Source of the DNA: Tricholomella constricta
Taxonomy: Eukaryota > Basidiomycota > Agaricomycetes > Agaricales > Lyophyllaceae
Assembly: GCA_013368375.1 (NCBI GenBank)
Contig: JAACJP010000065.1
Coordinates: 1 to 64,000 of the forward strand
Length of the DNA stretch: 64,000 bases
Direction of reading: 5' to 3'
The notes under the pieces were generated by a model. That model had not been told where the DNA came from. It did not search any database and worked only from the letters and a program-made list of their open reading frames with translations. The position numbers and the translations under genes were made by a program. Below are positions 23,113 through 33,693 of the stretch, piece by piece. Each line of letters opens with the position of its first letter. The stretch's first letter is position 1.

Positions 23113-24494
23113 ACAGAACTTGTCAGCAACATCGTTGTCAATGACAAGTTTTTTGAGCTGGTACCAGGTCAAATGATCTGGTCCCGGTGCAGATGTGTTT
23201 GAACACTTTGCCAATTCTTCCCGGAGTTCTGCAGTGCTTAAGTCCACCCAGCGCGGGGGTTCTTGCTCCACTTCCTCCAGTACTTCCACTTTGACTGGTC
23301 GATCTGACGCAGCATTATATGTGGCGTAAAGGGCCTGCCAAAGGTCATCCATCGTATTACAGGGCGCTTCGTTGTAGCGAATTGCCTCGTATGTGGGAAG
23401 GTTGCGTTGCTTGGTCCAGTTCATCAGGTCCCAAGATCGCTTGTTCTTGGTGGCAATGGTTTCGATGCGTTCATCAAAAAATTGCCGTTTAGCCGCCTTT
23501 GTGGCGCGCCTGAGAGCCCCATAGTCTGCAGGGGACCGGGACTGTCTGTACTGCCTCGTCGCAGCGGCGCAGTCAGCATTCCACCAGGCTTTTGACCGGG
23601 TGTTCACTTTGACTGTTTTGGCATTTGAGTTCCATGCATCGTTGCAAGCTCTTGCAAGGCCTGATTGCAGGCCTTGCAAGAGCGTCGCGTGTGTCAATAT
23701 ATGAGATATCCATTGACTTAATGTAGCTACGTGAGCAGTGCCTGTAGAAATGATGATTCCTCTTCGCTTCCTTTGGGCATTGCCAGCCTTTCTGAAGCTA
23801 CTTCTGTAGCACGGATAGGGAGCGTTACGCAGAGTGGTGCATGGTCCGAGGGGCCAATCCAGTCTGCGCGCACCTCGTGTGTAAGTCCTACCAGCCGGTC
23901 TTGTGGTAAGAACATAAGGTCGCTTACCGAGGGCTCAAGGCGTCTGACGTGGGGGAAGTGCGTGGGCGTCCTAACAGGTTGCACACTTACTTCCACCCCG
24001 AGGTCAGATGCAGCGTCAATCAGTGACATTGCAACATGATTATTGCCTTCGTGTCGGGGGTCCCAGACAGATGAATGGCAGTTGAACTTGCCTGCCATGC
24101 ACTGAAGCTGTGGCAGGCGTTCTACGTTGTCACACAGCCAGTTAATGGCTGTGGAGTTTTGATCTGAATAGACATTGATATAGTGTAGAGGAGTGTTGTC
24201 TTCACCCCACAACATGAGCACTAGGATGTCCCTGTGATCTGCGAGGTCTGTGCGAAACGCGGGTCGCATTGCTGCTAGCCGTTTGTTCACATAGGTCATG
24301 ACTCGTAGTCTATCATCCTCGCCTTTCGGGTGCTGGAAGATGACCATCCAGTCTGGATGAATTGGTGGACCGACCACTGCCTCCCCTTCCGGGTTGGTAG
24401 CTGATACGGTGCGCCGTATGAAGTTCCATGGGGGTTCTTGAATCATTAAGAGGTCGAATGACGACTTGCATTCTTCCAGAATGTTTGAAACCAA
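23113..24494 (-). pseudogene. LINE L1 ORF2: endonuclease and RT N-terminus
   Basis: 24494-23727 encodes an AP-like endonuclease: IQEPPWNF (Glu), then YINVYSDQNS, MAGKFNCHSSVWDP, VSDLMF and SDHAPLCVTL (terminal Asp-His). The usual GDFN aspartate is replaced by Lys (GKFN), which should abolish nicking. A frameshift near 23740 leads to a second frame with the linker (TRSKAWWNADCAAATRQYR) and RT entry motif SAPGPDHLTWYQLK, then the breakpoint near 23113. Neighbour ORF1 lies upstream. Confidence 0.82.
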
Positions 24495-24574
24495 CTCATA
24501 GTTTCAATTTACGTTCTGGGACAGTATAGATAAACGTGATAAAGTTGTTGTTCTAGGCATAGGTAACAACTGTA

Positions 24575-26505
24575 TTACGATGAAGTATTATTAGGACGAT
24601 TGCGCCTAGAAATTGCATCAGTGGGGGATCGAGAGTGCTGTAGGCATTTGCTTACTGCGTCTCGTTCGTATCTGCCCTTGATCCACTCGGGCTCAAATCG
24701 GTGTCGGAAGTACGGACAGGTCTTTGCATTCGCAAGATGCTCACCGCCGCAGTTCACGCACTTGGGGGGATGCGGGCAATCCTTGTCGGGGTGCGTCGCT
24801 TCAACAGGAGGGTTTGCTTTGGGCTTCGCTTTGCAGCTGCCCAACACCCGGTGGTATTGCAAACCGTGGGGGCCCCCACAGTGCGCGCAAATATTGCGGT
24901 TCAAGAAGCATCGTGTGTCAATGTGGCCCCACTTCCAGCAACGTTGACACTGAGGCGTACCAGGACGCTTCTCAGCAGGTCAGATCATGCAGATCTGGCC
25001 ACCAAACGACAAGTGTTTGTTGACGAGCTGCTTGAGGTTGGCCCCAGACTGGGTGTCCCAGATGTCAAACCACACCGTGCAGGAATCCGACGCCGGCGAG
25101 TTCCTGGAAACCCGGGGCTTGGATGCAAGGTGGAAGTTCTTGGTGACAGGATCTTGACAAATGCGCGATTCGACAAGATCCTGCGTGATAGGTGCCCCGC
25201 CCACCTTCTGGAAGAAGGGGACGTTGACGATCTTCAAATAGGAGCGCGACGCTGGGATTTCCGCCGTGACCTTTGTGTTTGCTGGGAACCAAGAGCGCGC
25301 CGCGTTGATAACAATGGGCAGGTCCTCGGCTGTGGGGGTGGATTGTGTAGCAAGTACGATGCCTCCCATGCCTGTAAAGGCTTGGGCGACGCGCAGACGA
25401 CGGCGGTTGGATGCCAGTCGATTGTTAAGAGGGGTGATAACCGTTTCAAGGTTGCCCGTGAACGTGGCCTCTGCATACACAATGATCTGCATACGAGAGG
25501 GACCGCGGGTCGTTGACTTCACCCGTTTAGAGGGTGGAGGTGAGGATGGGGAACCCGCAGAACGCTTTACGTTCTGTTGGTACAAAGTCGAGATCTCTGA
25601 GGCAGAGAGCTCGGGGAACACCTTAGCAAGGGCAAGGATGCCCTCCACTGAGGTGTTTGTTGTAGGTGCTGGCGTTTTGGCAGGTGCCCGACGCGCAGCA
25701 GCAGCAAACGTTCCCCCAGGGAGGGGGCGCGAATGGCGAGGGATAGGGGGTGGGGGACCTCCTGGAGTGGGGCGCGCGTAGCTGCGCTTAAGGACAGGCT
25801 TAGTGGCTGCAGGAGCCGCATCAGTCTGTTTGGAGTTCGGTGTAGCTGGGGGCTTCGCGCCATCGCGCTGCTTGCCCTTAGCTGCAGAAGAAGTCGACGG
25901 ACCCGCTCCCCCGGATGGTGCAGGGAACGGGGGCGACGGTAGTGGGTTCCCTGGGTAGGGAACATGAAGAATACACGCATCGCGCACTGCACACAGTGCC
26001 TCGATGGTGCGGGGGTCGTTGCCAGCATCTTTGGCAAGGAGATTGATCAGGCCTAGATCAGCAGCGCCCTCAATGATGCGATAGGCCAGTGCGACGCACA
26101 TTTGTGCGGTAAGGGGCGATGTAGAGCGCTCCCGGTAGTGGAGCCACTCCTTGATCGATAAGAGGGAATCGAAGACGGCCTTGGCATCGCTGTTGATGTC
26201 CCCATCACCTCCAGTGAGGCCTATGGGGAATCCGTCGCCTGATTGTCCATAGAATGCAACAGGGTCATCTGTATGCATGGGTGTACTGTCCCTGCTCACC
26301 TGGGACACGTTTTCATCGTCAGCATTGTCTGATCTGTCCTTATTTATCTCCCTTCCAACGCTTTGGGTCGGGTGTTGGGGCAGAGGGCGACGCTGGTCAC
26401 GATGATTTCATCGAGGAAGGCGCCGTGGGCACCTGGGGGCATTGGGGAGTGGTTTCGGGGTCATCCCCCCCCCAATCCATTGGGTCCACTGGGATCTCCG
26501 AGGAA
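24575..26505 (-). pseudogene. LINE L1 ORF1 (nucleic-acid-binding protein) with premature stop
   Basis: The main frame 26308-24980 carries an N-terminal helical part (KAVFDSLLSIKEWLHYRERS), a long Pro/Ala-rich linker and an RRM-like region (MQIIVYAEATFTGNLETVI ... VWFDIWDTQSG). It stops at TGA 24980-24982, read as a single CGA-to-TGA change. Directly beyond, in the same frame, CQRCWKWGHIDTRC, CAHCGGPHGLQYH and a CVNCGGEHLANAKTC motif form a string of CCHC knuckles ending at 24575. The product would coat LINE RNA. Confidence 0.8.
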
Positions 26506-27439
26506 AACCGCGGGTCCATCGACATTTTGGGAGATTCCCGCGATATCCTGCCCTTTGAGGGGCTTTTCTCCCATCGTGTGTGCGTACAACGCCAATGCCA
26601 TCACGGCCACACCGCTTCGCCTTGTCGAACTCATCAGTGTTTTCGACTCAGAGGAACAACCGCCCGGAAGCACCATCCGTTCTCGATAACCCTCAGGGAT
26701 TAAAGGCACCTCCTGAATCGCAAAAGTGCCCCCGCCTCCAATTGACTCCCAAGCATTTGTGTGCTTCTCACAACACACATATCTTACTTATATATTCTCT
26801 CGCCGTTCCTTTTCTTCCCAGCCTGGGACTGGTTTGGGTTAGAAGGCGACGACGCCAACGCCATCCAACTTCAAGGATCTTCAGGACAACATTCTTCCTT
26901 CATCCTGCTTGCTTCAGAACAATGTCTTGCCTTCATCCTGCGTGCATGGATGTATGCGAATCCTACGGAAACAAAACAACATCACTCAGCTGCTCCTACA
27001 TATCCTCCCATCGCCCAATTTCTCATGACCCATCCGCCTTTTTCACAGCCAAGTCGCATTGGTTCGCGAAGAAAATGGAGTCGCCTTCGATGCCCTCTCT
27101 CGTATGTTGGAAGATTTTCGGTGGTTGGAACCTCGTCCTCATTAACAGTACCAGCAGGAACACGGTGAGCAATAGCATGGACAACCTGATTTTACAGCAA
27201 CTTGCGGTACTCAGAGCGCAGACCAATTTTTTCCAAATGCGGCAGATTTTGATGTTCATTTTCAGTGTTCATAGAATAGCGTTGTCAGTCTTTATTCATT
27301 TGCAATAAAAATAGCATCATTATGTTCTCGTTGAAAATCTGAATCGGATTGAATATTAAAATGAATGTCCACTTGAGCATAAAGATTTGAATGACTATTG
27401 GATCAATCTTTTAGAGCACTCAATCGACAGGTATGGCAT
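26506..27439. other. No gene recognised
   Basis: A plus-strand frame ending at 26689 (LRLVELISVFDSEEQ) looks protein-like but has no identifiable start. The rest shows no coding signal. A/T-rich from 27250. Confidence 0.35.
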
Positions 27440-28285
27440 TCAAAATTGGTTGCCGTGCTTGAGCAAGGTGCAATCACAGAAAAGAGTCAAAATAACATGT
27501 CTACCACTGGTGATGGGTGCCGTGCAATGGACCAGGATCTTTGTCATTGCCGACAGAACCTGACCAGGCCGCACGGGGATCTTGACCCCCAATTGCGGGA
27601 GGCAGAATTCCCCCCCACTTCAGTCACCCAATGGGACAATCCACGACAAGGAATGAATGGGGATCATCGTGGAAGTCGAGATGAAGAATCTCTGAGGAAC
27701 CCTCTTTGGCCGCGACGGTGAAAAATATCCCTCCAAAATCCAGAGCAGGTCGTGCCTTGAGCTGTGCGTAGAGGAGGCTTAAGACCCGCTCATAGGCCCT
27801 GTGTTCAGCAAATTCTTAGCCAATCGTTTGTATTATTAACAGAGACGGGAATATTGGCGAGGGAAATACTCTTGCAATAAATTTTGTATCCTCGGTGCGA
27901 TGAGTTGCCCGACGAGGTACAAGAAATTGTCCATGGCAGGAATAACTTTGCGTGGTTGGTCGCGAGAATTAAAGGTAACAATGGGACGCATGCGGTAGGT
28001 CTCCCATACTCCCAGATGCAATGCCAGCAATGCTTTGGAGTGTTGTGGCTCGGGTTTGGGATACTTGATGTTTGAGGAGTGAAGCGTGTCCCTGGCGTCA
28101 AGGAGCGCCATCTCTGCCGGGAGTTTCAGGATGTCGTGGAACCGGACGGTGAGGTAAGGGGGGTGCAGAGGGCCCAGTTGGTCGCAGGGAGGTGTAGGAT
28201 ACATGAGCCTCCCTTCCTCGGCTCCGGTTTCATTTGGCCCAGCGTAAAGCGGGGAAAACGTGCGCAAGTGTGGCCGCATCGTCAT
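27440..28285 (-). pseudogene. TET/JBP-like 2-oxoglutarate Fe(II) dioxygenase pseudogene
   Basis: Minus strand. The first block (28285-27836) encodes YLTVRFHDILKLPAEMALLD and VWETYRMRPIVTFNSRDQPR. The catalytic block (about 27800-27440) encodes KEGSSEILHLDFHDDPHSF, SGGEFCLPQLGVKIPVRPGQ, LVHCTAPITSGRHVILTLFC and ends DCTLLKH. The iron ligands His-x-Asp (HLD) and the distal His (VHC), plus a 2-oxoglutarate-type Arg (SGRHV), are all present. The spacing matches fungal JBP1/TET-type oxygenases, which oxidise methylated bases. Between PIGD and SGGEF a Trp-to-stop change and a two-base insertion in a G-run break the frame. An upstream exon may lie to about 28620. Such genes are known to travel with KDZ transposons in basidiomycetes; here none is directly adjacent. 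Confidence 0.6.
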
Positions 28286-28685
28286 CCCGACCTGTGTGAT
28301 GGAGGAACTGATCTGGGTATTTTAAGAGGGTGTCCTTTTCTAGAAAATAAGTGAGAAGATGTTGTTGAGATAACGAGACATGCAGAGATTATATTAATAA
28401 CACTTACGGGTGCCCGCCTCAATTTTCTTGAGGACCTTTTACTGTCCACCAGATGCCACCCATTTTGTGGTCTTCCTCTCGGCAGTGTTGGCATTGGGTT
28501 TCCCCCGGTGAGTCTTCCTGGTTCGTGAGTCGCTGGCCGAGCATGTCATCCTGCCCATGAGCTATGGAAAGAAGTATATGGTGAGAGGTACAAACAAGGT
28601 ACAAAGCCTGTGCAAAACCCACGGTACCGATTTACTCCCGTGTAAGGGTTGGAGTGATTGCCAAAACAGCGGACAACAGCGCGTA

Positions 28686-28714
28686 CATTCATACAGTACC
28701 GTACTGTATGAATG
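28686..28714. promoter_or_regulatory. Perfect 13-bp inverted repeat
   Basis: Arms CATTCATACAGTA (28686-28698) and TACTGTATGAATG (28702-28714) around a 3-bp centre. It lies about 400 bp upstream of the dioxygenase pseudogene on that gene's transcription side. Confidence 0.6.
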
Positions 28715-28799
28715 GGGTGACATGTCTCTCAGAGCTGGTGGTGCGCGTGTCCCAACAGGTAAGATGCGCTGTTGTGCCATCCTAGCCCCATGATGACAC

Positions 28800-30217
28800 G
28801 TGCTTCGTAGTCTGACGCGTTTGACGCATTTTTCAAAATATTCAGGGGTTTCGGAGGCCAATCTGCGCACTGAATATTCGACGGCTTAGAGAAAGCTCTT
28901 GGAATGGCGAAGCTGCCTGTAGACAGTTACCTGGACGTCTAGGTTGCTGAATATGGTTCAATCGAGAAGTCAATGAAAATTTGGTTAAGGCGCGAGACCA
29001 CCCGCCAGCACTTGTTCAATTGTTCAATTTTGGTGCTGGCTAAATCGTGTCGCTTTCCAGGTCCGTATTGTCACAGATGGAAGCCCAAAAAAATAGCACC
29101 CCATTTCTTGTCTATGTTGGGGTCTCAAGACGCCATAGATCAAAGACAAATATTCGCTGAATATTCCGCTTTCCTTACCACTTACTTGTCACAACAAATG
29201 TCATCGAGAGTATTTTCCTCCCGCCGAAGGGGTGTTCTTTCATAAAATCTCTTCATCGTTTTTCATCGACATCCCCGGCTGCCTTTTTCCGTCTACCCAA
29301 GCCCCGGTGATCCGCCATTGCATTTCAGCGAATGAATTGACTCCCAGAAATCCCCTTATAAAGATCCCTCGAAGATAAAGAGTATTTAACGATACTTTGG
29401 CCATATGTTCCCTCTTAAAAGCGAACACCAGGAATACAAGCTTCCATCACAACTCTGAGACCTCCTATCTGCATATTCTTGCATTACCTTGGAATTATAG
29501 CAGTGGGTGGAGTCGTGATCCTTTTGCATCACCAAGTTGGATTCATCTTGTACTTGTCAAGTGCCATACCTTTGTAGTAATGATCAGCTCATCGGCCTCC
29601 TTGCCGCTACTGTAAATTGCATGTTATAACTAATTTCACCAGCTGGGATAGGCGGATAAGTGGAAACAAGCTCCATCATGCGTGGAGGAAGGAGGGAGCA
29701 AGGTGGGATTGGTGACGGCCTAACAAAGGGCAATTATACAATGGCAACAACATGCAGCAGAACAGCAGGTCCCGTAACCTTGATGAAATCACCGATAACA
29801 GAATCTCAGAGATATTTGAAACTTCTCCCTTAAGAGACGAGTCCGAAGATTATATCAGTGACGACGACGCTGGAGAGAAAATGCCCCAAGCGCTGGCACG
29901 TCCTCTTGATGAGTTCGATCGAGCTGACTTACCAACTCAGGAATAAAGAAATCTTCGTAATACGTTCCAAGAACCTCAATCTCGTGTGAGAGGAGATTGA
30001 CCGCCGAGCAGTGAGACCACGACATTGACATCAACATTGATTCACGCTACCCCGAATGATAGAATTCTATGACATTCTCAGGTAGGAAACCTCTCTACCA
30101 AGCCTCTTAAGGTTTATCATCCTTCGGCGTATCATCTGGATAAAGCTATAAAAAATAGAAAAGAAAAGATGAACACGCAAGAAAAAACATTTACGGTCTT
30201 TGTAGAACTGCACATAC
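28800..30217. other. No gene recognised
   Basis: Short open frames only, for example an acidic one at 29752-29946. None shows a family motif or consistent splicing. Confidence 0.4.
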
Positions 30218-31345
30218 CTTTCCCAGATTGAAAATACCCAAAGGATCAATCGCCTACTTGATCGTCTTCATCAAATAAACTGTGCCCTCTCCAAGCTCCT
30301 CGACTAGATACTCTTTCTTACCGATCCCGACGCCGTGTTTGCCTGTGCCTAATAATGACGACATCAATCTCAGTTTGTGGAGGAAGGAAGAAAGAAAGAA
30401 AGAAAGAAAAAAGGGATAAGAAAAAGAAAAGAGATTACGCACTCGTTCCATCGAGCGAAATCGCCTTTTTCACTATTCGGCGCACAACATCCTTCGCTTT
30501 TTGTTTTTCCTCCCCCGCCTTGAACAAAATAACTGCATGGAAGTTTTCATCCCCAACATGTCCCACGACCGTCGAAATCAGGCCCACGTTCGCTATATCC
30601 TGTTTGGTATCGTAGAGCAGCTCAGGGAGTTTGGACACCGGAACACTGAAAAACTCCAGGATCAGCCTCAATTATCACAACAACAAAAAAAGGAAATATA
30701 AATATGAACATGACCATGAACATGTAACACACCAAATGTCTGTCGGCCACGCCTGACTATCCTTTATCAGCGCCAACCCCAGCATAGTGTGCATTCTTCC
30801 GATCAGCCCACAACTCGGCGGCTTCCTCTTCATTCCGTGCGAGTTGGAACCGTGTCCCACCGTGCTTCTCCACGATCTTACGAACGATGGTGGCAGTTTC
30901 CTTCAGAGAAGCCGGTGTTGGGCCTTGGAATTTGAAAAATAGAGAATCCGTTTCCGGCCATTTGTGTTTGGACATTCCGTGTCTGTTGGTGGAGGACATG
31001 AACATGACATCTACTAGTTCAACACATTCTACGAGGTTGGGTTAGTCAGGGCTTTTATTGAAGGGTGGAAGGAGACGTACGAATGCCGATGCCGGTGTTC
31101 ATCACATCTGCCACCGCCTTAGTCGCCTTCTGTACGTTGGGAAACTGGACGACAGCCACAGTGGTTGGCAAACCGGGAGCCAAACGAATCACTACTTGAG
31201 GAGCAATTTGAGTATATACACATCACGAATAAAAGAAAAAAAGAGAATACTTACTTTCGGTGATAATCCCAAGTGTACCTTCTGCTCCGATAAACAATTT
31301 TGTAGTGTCGAACCCAGCTGAGGACTTGCGTGACCTCCTGCGCAT
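30218..31345 (-). pseudogene. D-lactate dehydrogenase (cytochrome) pseudogene, 5'-truncated
   Basis: The C-terminal half of an FAD-linked D-lactate dehydrogenase (mitochondrial, electrons to cytochrome c) is preserved with intron positions. In order: SRKSSAGFDTTKLFIGAEG and LGIITE; VIRLAPGLPTTVAVVQFPNV; LVDVMFMSSTNRHG; FFSVPVSKLPELLYDTKQDI; GLISTVVGHVGDENFHAVIL; KHGVGIGKKEYLVEELGEG; then IDPLGIFNLGK. The FAD-binding N-terminal half is missing upstream of 31345. A one-base frameshift near 30780 and an in-frame TAG near 30245 (IK*AID, replacing Gln/His) confirm inactivity. Introns such as the one between ITE and VIRLAP are intact, so this is not a retrocopy. Confidence 0.85.
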
Positions 31346-32276
31346 CTAGATCACTTCGCCATATGGAAGGACTATGGGTTGACTACGGGCTACACACGGT
31401 ATTCTTTAAATATGGGTCCAGATTTGGCATTTACCTCCTCTCATTCACATTTGTCTTTGGAGGGCTACACCCTACTTCCTCCTACGAAATCGCCCGTTAT
31501 TCATTGTCTGCCCCAGGAAGATGGCGAAATCATAGACTCGCTACCAGTTTTTCTGCTTATGCAAGCCGCACCTTTTCAGTTTGCAGAGATTGAAAGGTGC
31601 GAGCTTGCTAGCAGACTGGAAAACTTGGTCGCCGGTTTGGCGGGAGGCGTGACAGCTTGCCAATCCTGATTTCGGACTTAGTCGAATTTCGTCAACTTTT
31701 GGTTGGACTTGGCCGTGTTTCAATAATTTTGCTTCCACTCTGCACATTGACTTGTATCGACTACTGGCAGCATGATTTAATGAACAACATCATAGTCCTA
31801 ATCATTTGTCTGCCCTCCAATGCTTGTCCAAATGAATTTCTGTGCCAGATCATTGTTGAAGGTAAGATTGCTGTCGAGGTCTGCAAGGCAACTGAAGTAA
31901 ACTGGGAGACTGTATTTGTGTACTCCAGCCAGGTATATGAAATTCATATTGACTGTTCATTGTCGCAGTAAAAATGAATGCGGCACTTGGTGTACAAGTT
32001 TTCACGCAAAATTTGGCTAAGTACAAAGTCACGCTTGGCTGGCAAAAGTGTGACCCTGCATTGTGATGGACCATCCCTTCCAGCTGCTATCGCATGAGTC
32101 CTCGATTGCCGATAGCGGTTGGTCACGAGCCTAGCGAAATCAGGGATATATCCCCCAATGAAAAGCTCGAAAACCTTCCCCGATTCAACACAGTTATGCT
32201 TTCACAAAGCGCTGCATTGGCATGTGGCAAATTGAAATTCAATTCTCGAAGTACTAAATCTATCCCCAGACTACCT
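31346..32276. other. No gene recognised
   Basis: Nothing supportable on either strand; short frames without motifs. Confidence 0.4.
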
Positions 32277-33454
32277 CTACCTGGAGTCACGGTCACCGAC
32301 AAATGCTTGAAGGTATGTTAGGTAGATAGATTCTTCTATCATTTTGTAACACATGGCTTGCGTAAATGTGTTTGAGCTGGCACCAGGAATAGGTGAACTC
32401 ATGAGGTGATTGAAGAAAGGGGCGGCGACGTCTTTGATAAACGGCTTATAAGTTGGCCCCATATTTATCCGCAAGAGCCATTGGTTTTTGGTGTGTCGCC
32501 TGATAAGCGCATTGATAAATCTGAAGCAGGGGAAATTAGCCTGTGTTGAGTATAAAATAAATATACAAACTCGATGCATGCCCATTCCGAGAGCGGCTTT
32601 TTGACAGTTGTCCCCCGTTTGAAATTGTTGGGAATTTCAAGTTCATGTGCTTGCTGTGCGAGGTACAGGCTTTGTTCCTGTATAATAAGAGTCACGCCGT
32701 TGACGATCATCGGTTCCCTCACTCCGCAGATGAATTCAACACTCCCAAATGGAAGCGCCCCCAGTTCTAAGTGGGAAAGCATTCGACGGTCCAAGTCGCT
32801 TTGGGTGTCACCCAAATTACTGTGTTTGGGAAGAATCTGATGAATCTGTATCATGCCTTGTAGCAGGCTCACGTCGATTACAGCTGAGGTCTTCCAAAGC
32901 TTGAAGAAATCGATGATGTTGGTGGGTTCGAAACTGATGATAATCTGGGCCCGAAATGGTTTCTGGATATCCGACTTCTGGAGCAACTCGAGCTTGAGTA
33001 CAAAAAGGACTTCGATATATCTTCGTAGTAGAGCATTGGACCAGAGAGCTTGACATAATTTATCAATTTTCGGGTCACCTTTTACCTGTGGAGAACAGGC
33101 CTTTTTATGCTTGGGCCTACGTAGCCAGTGGAAAGCATCAGTAGCTCCGAGTCGCGACTTGCAAGTGATCTCACCAGTCTTCCTTTTGACACTTGAGAAA
33201 TTTCAATTCAGATCTAACACACCTTGGACTGATACCGCACCTTGCGAGAGCAATAGTAGGCGTATTTGCACTGAAAGGTCTGTTTACTTAAAAAGATTTT
33301 GATTCTATAATCTAATACATACCTTGCTACACTGCTTAATTCTTTTATTTGTCCAACATTTCCCACAAACGTAAACTGACCCCAAAGGCATGCTTTGTTT
33401 TACCTCCTTGCGAGAAGGCGAGGGACCATATGGATTCGAGGAAGTAGAGGCCAT
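32277..33454 (-). CDS. MYND-type zinc-finger protein, four exons, intact
   Basis: Exons 33454-33323, 33270-33223, 33157-32571 and 32520-32277 splice with GT..AG introns to 1,011 nt, giving 336 residues and a stop. The MYND finger spans exons 1-3: VCGKCWTNKRIKQCSK, then CKYAYYCSRKVRYQSK, then HKKAC, i.e. C-x2-C-x8-C-x2-C-x5-C and a final H-x3-C. The Cys usually found four residues after the fifth (CQ) is Arg/Val here, so one zinc site may be weakened. The remainder (DVSLLQGMIQIHQILPKHSN, ALPFGSVEFICGV, FINALIRRHTKNQWLLRIN) matches the C-terminal pattern of a large, uncharacterised family of agaricomycete MYND proteins. A protein-interaction role is likely; specifics unknown. The start ATG at 33454 gives the only complete splice chain. 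Confidence 0.72.
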
Positions 33455-33693
33455 TGCATTTAGGTCGAAGTATTGACGATCATCATCAACTTTGGATCAA
33501 GTTGCAGTAAATTGGCCTTGTTTGGCAATGGCTTCGGTTTACCCATTCAATGATCTGAACACGATGTGCCCTCATTCCTCTTCCCCAGACGTCTATCTGA
33601 GAAACTATATTAATTATACACGGCGAGTTGGATCATTTGTAAGGAGCAACAAGCAAATTTGAAACCCTATAGCTTGTTAAATTCAAGGAAACA

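Larger units (their letters stand above)
23113..26505 (-). mobile_element. LINE copy L1, 3'-truncated
   Basis: Contains ORF1 and the endonuclease plus first RT motifs of ORF2 on the minus strand. It ends abruptly at the motif DNDVADK near 23113, where module X sequence begins. The 5' boundary is placed where similarity to the LINE at 63314 starts (GSSEIPVDPMDWGG region, about 26505). The missing RT core is not found elsewhere in the window. Confidence 0.75.
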
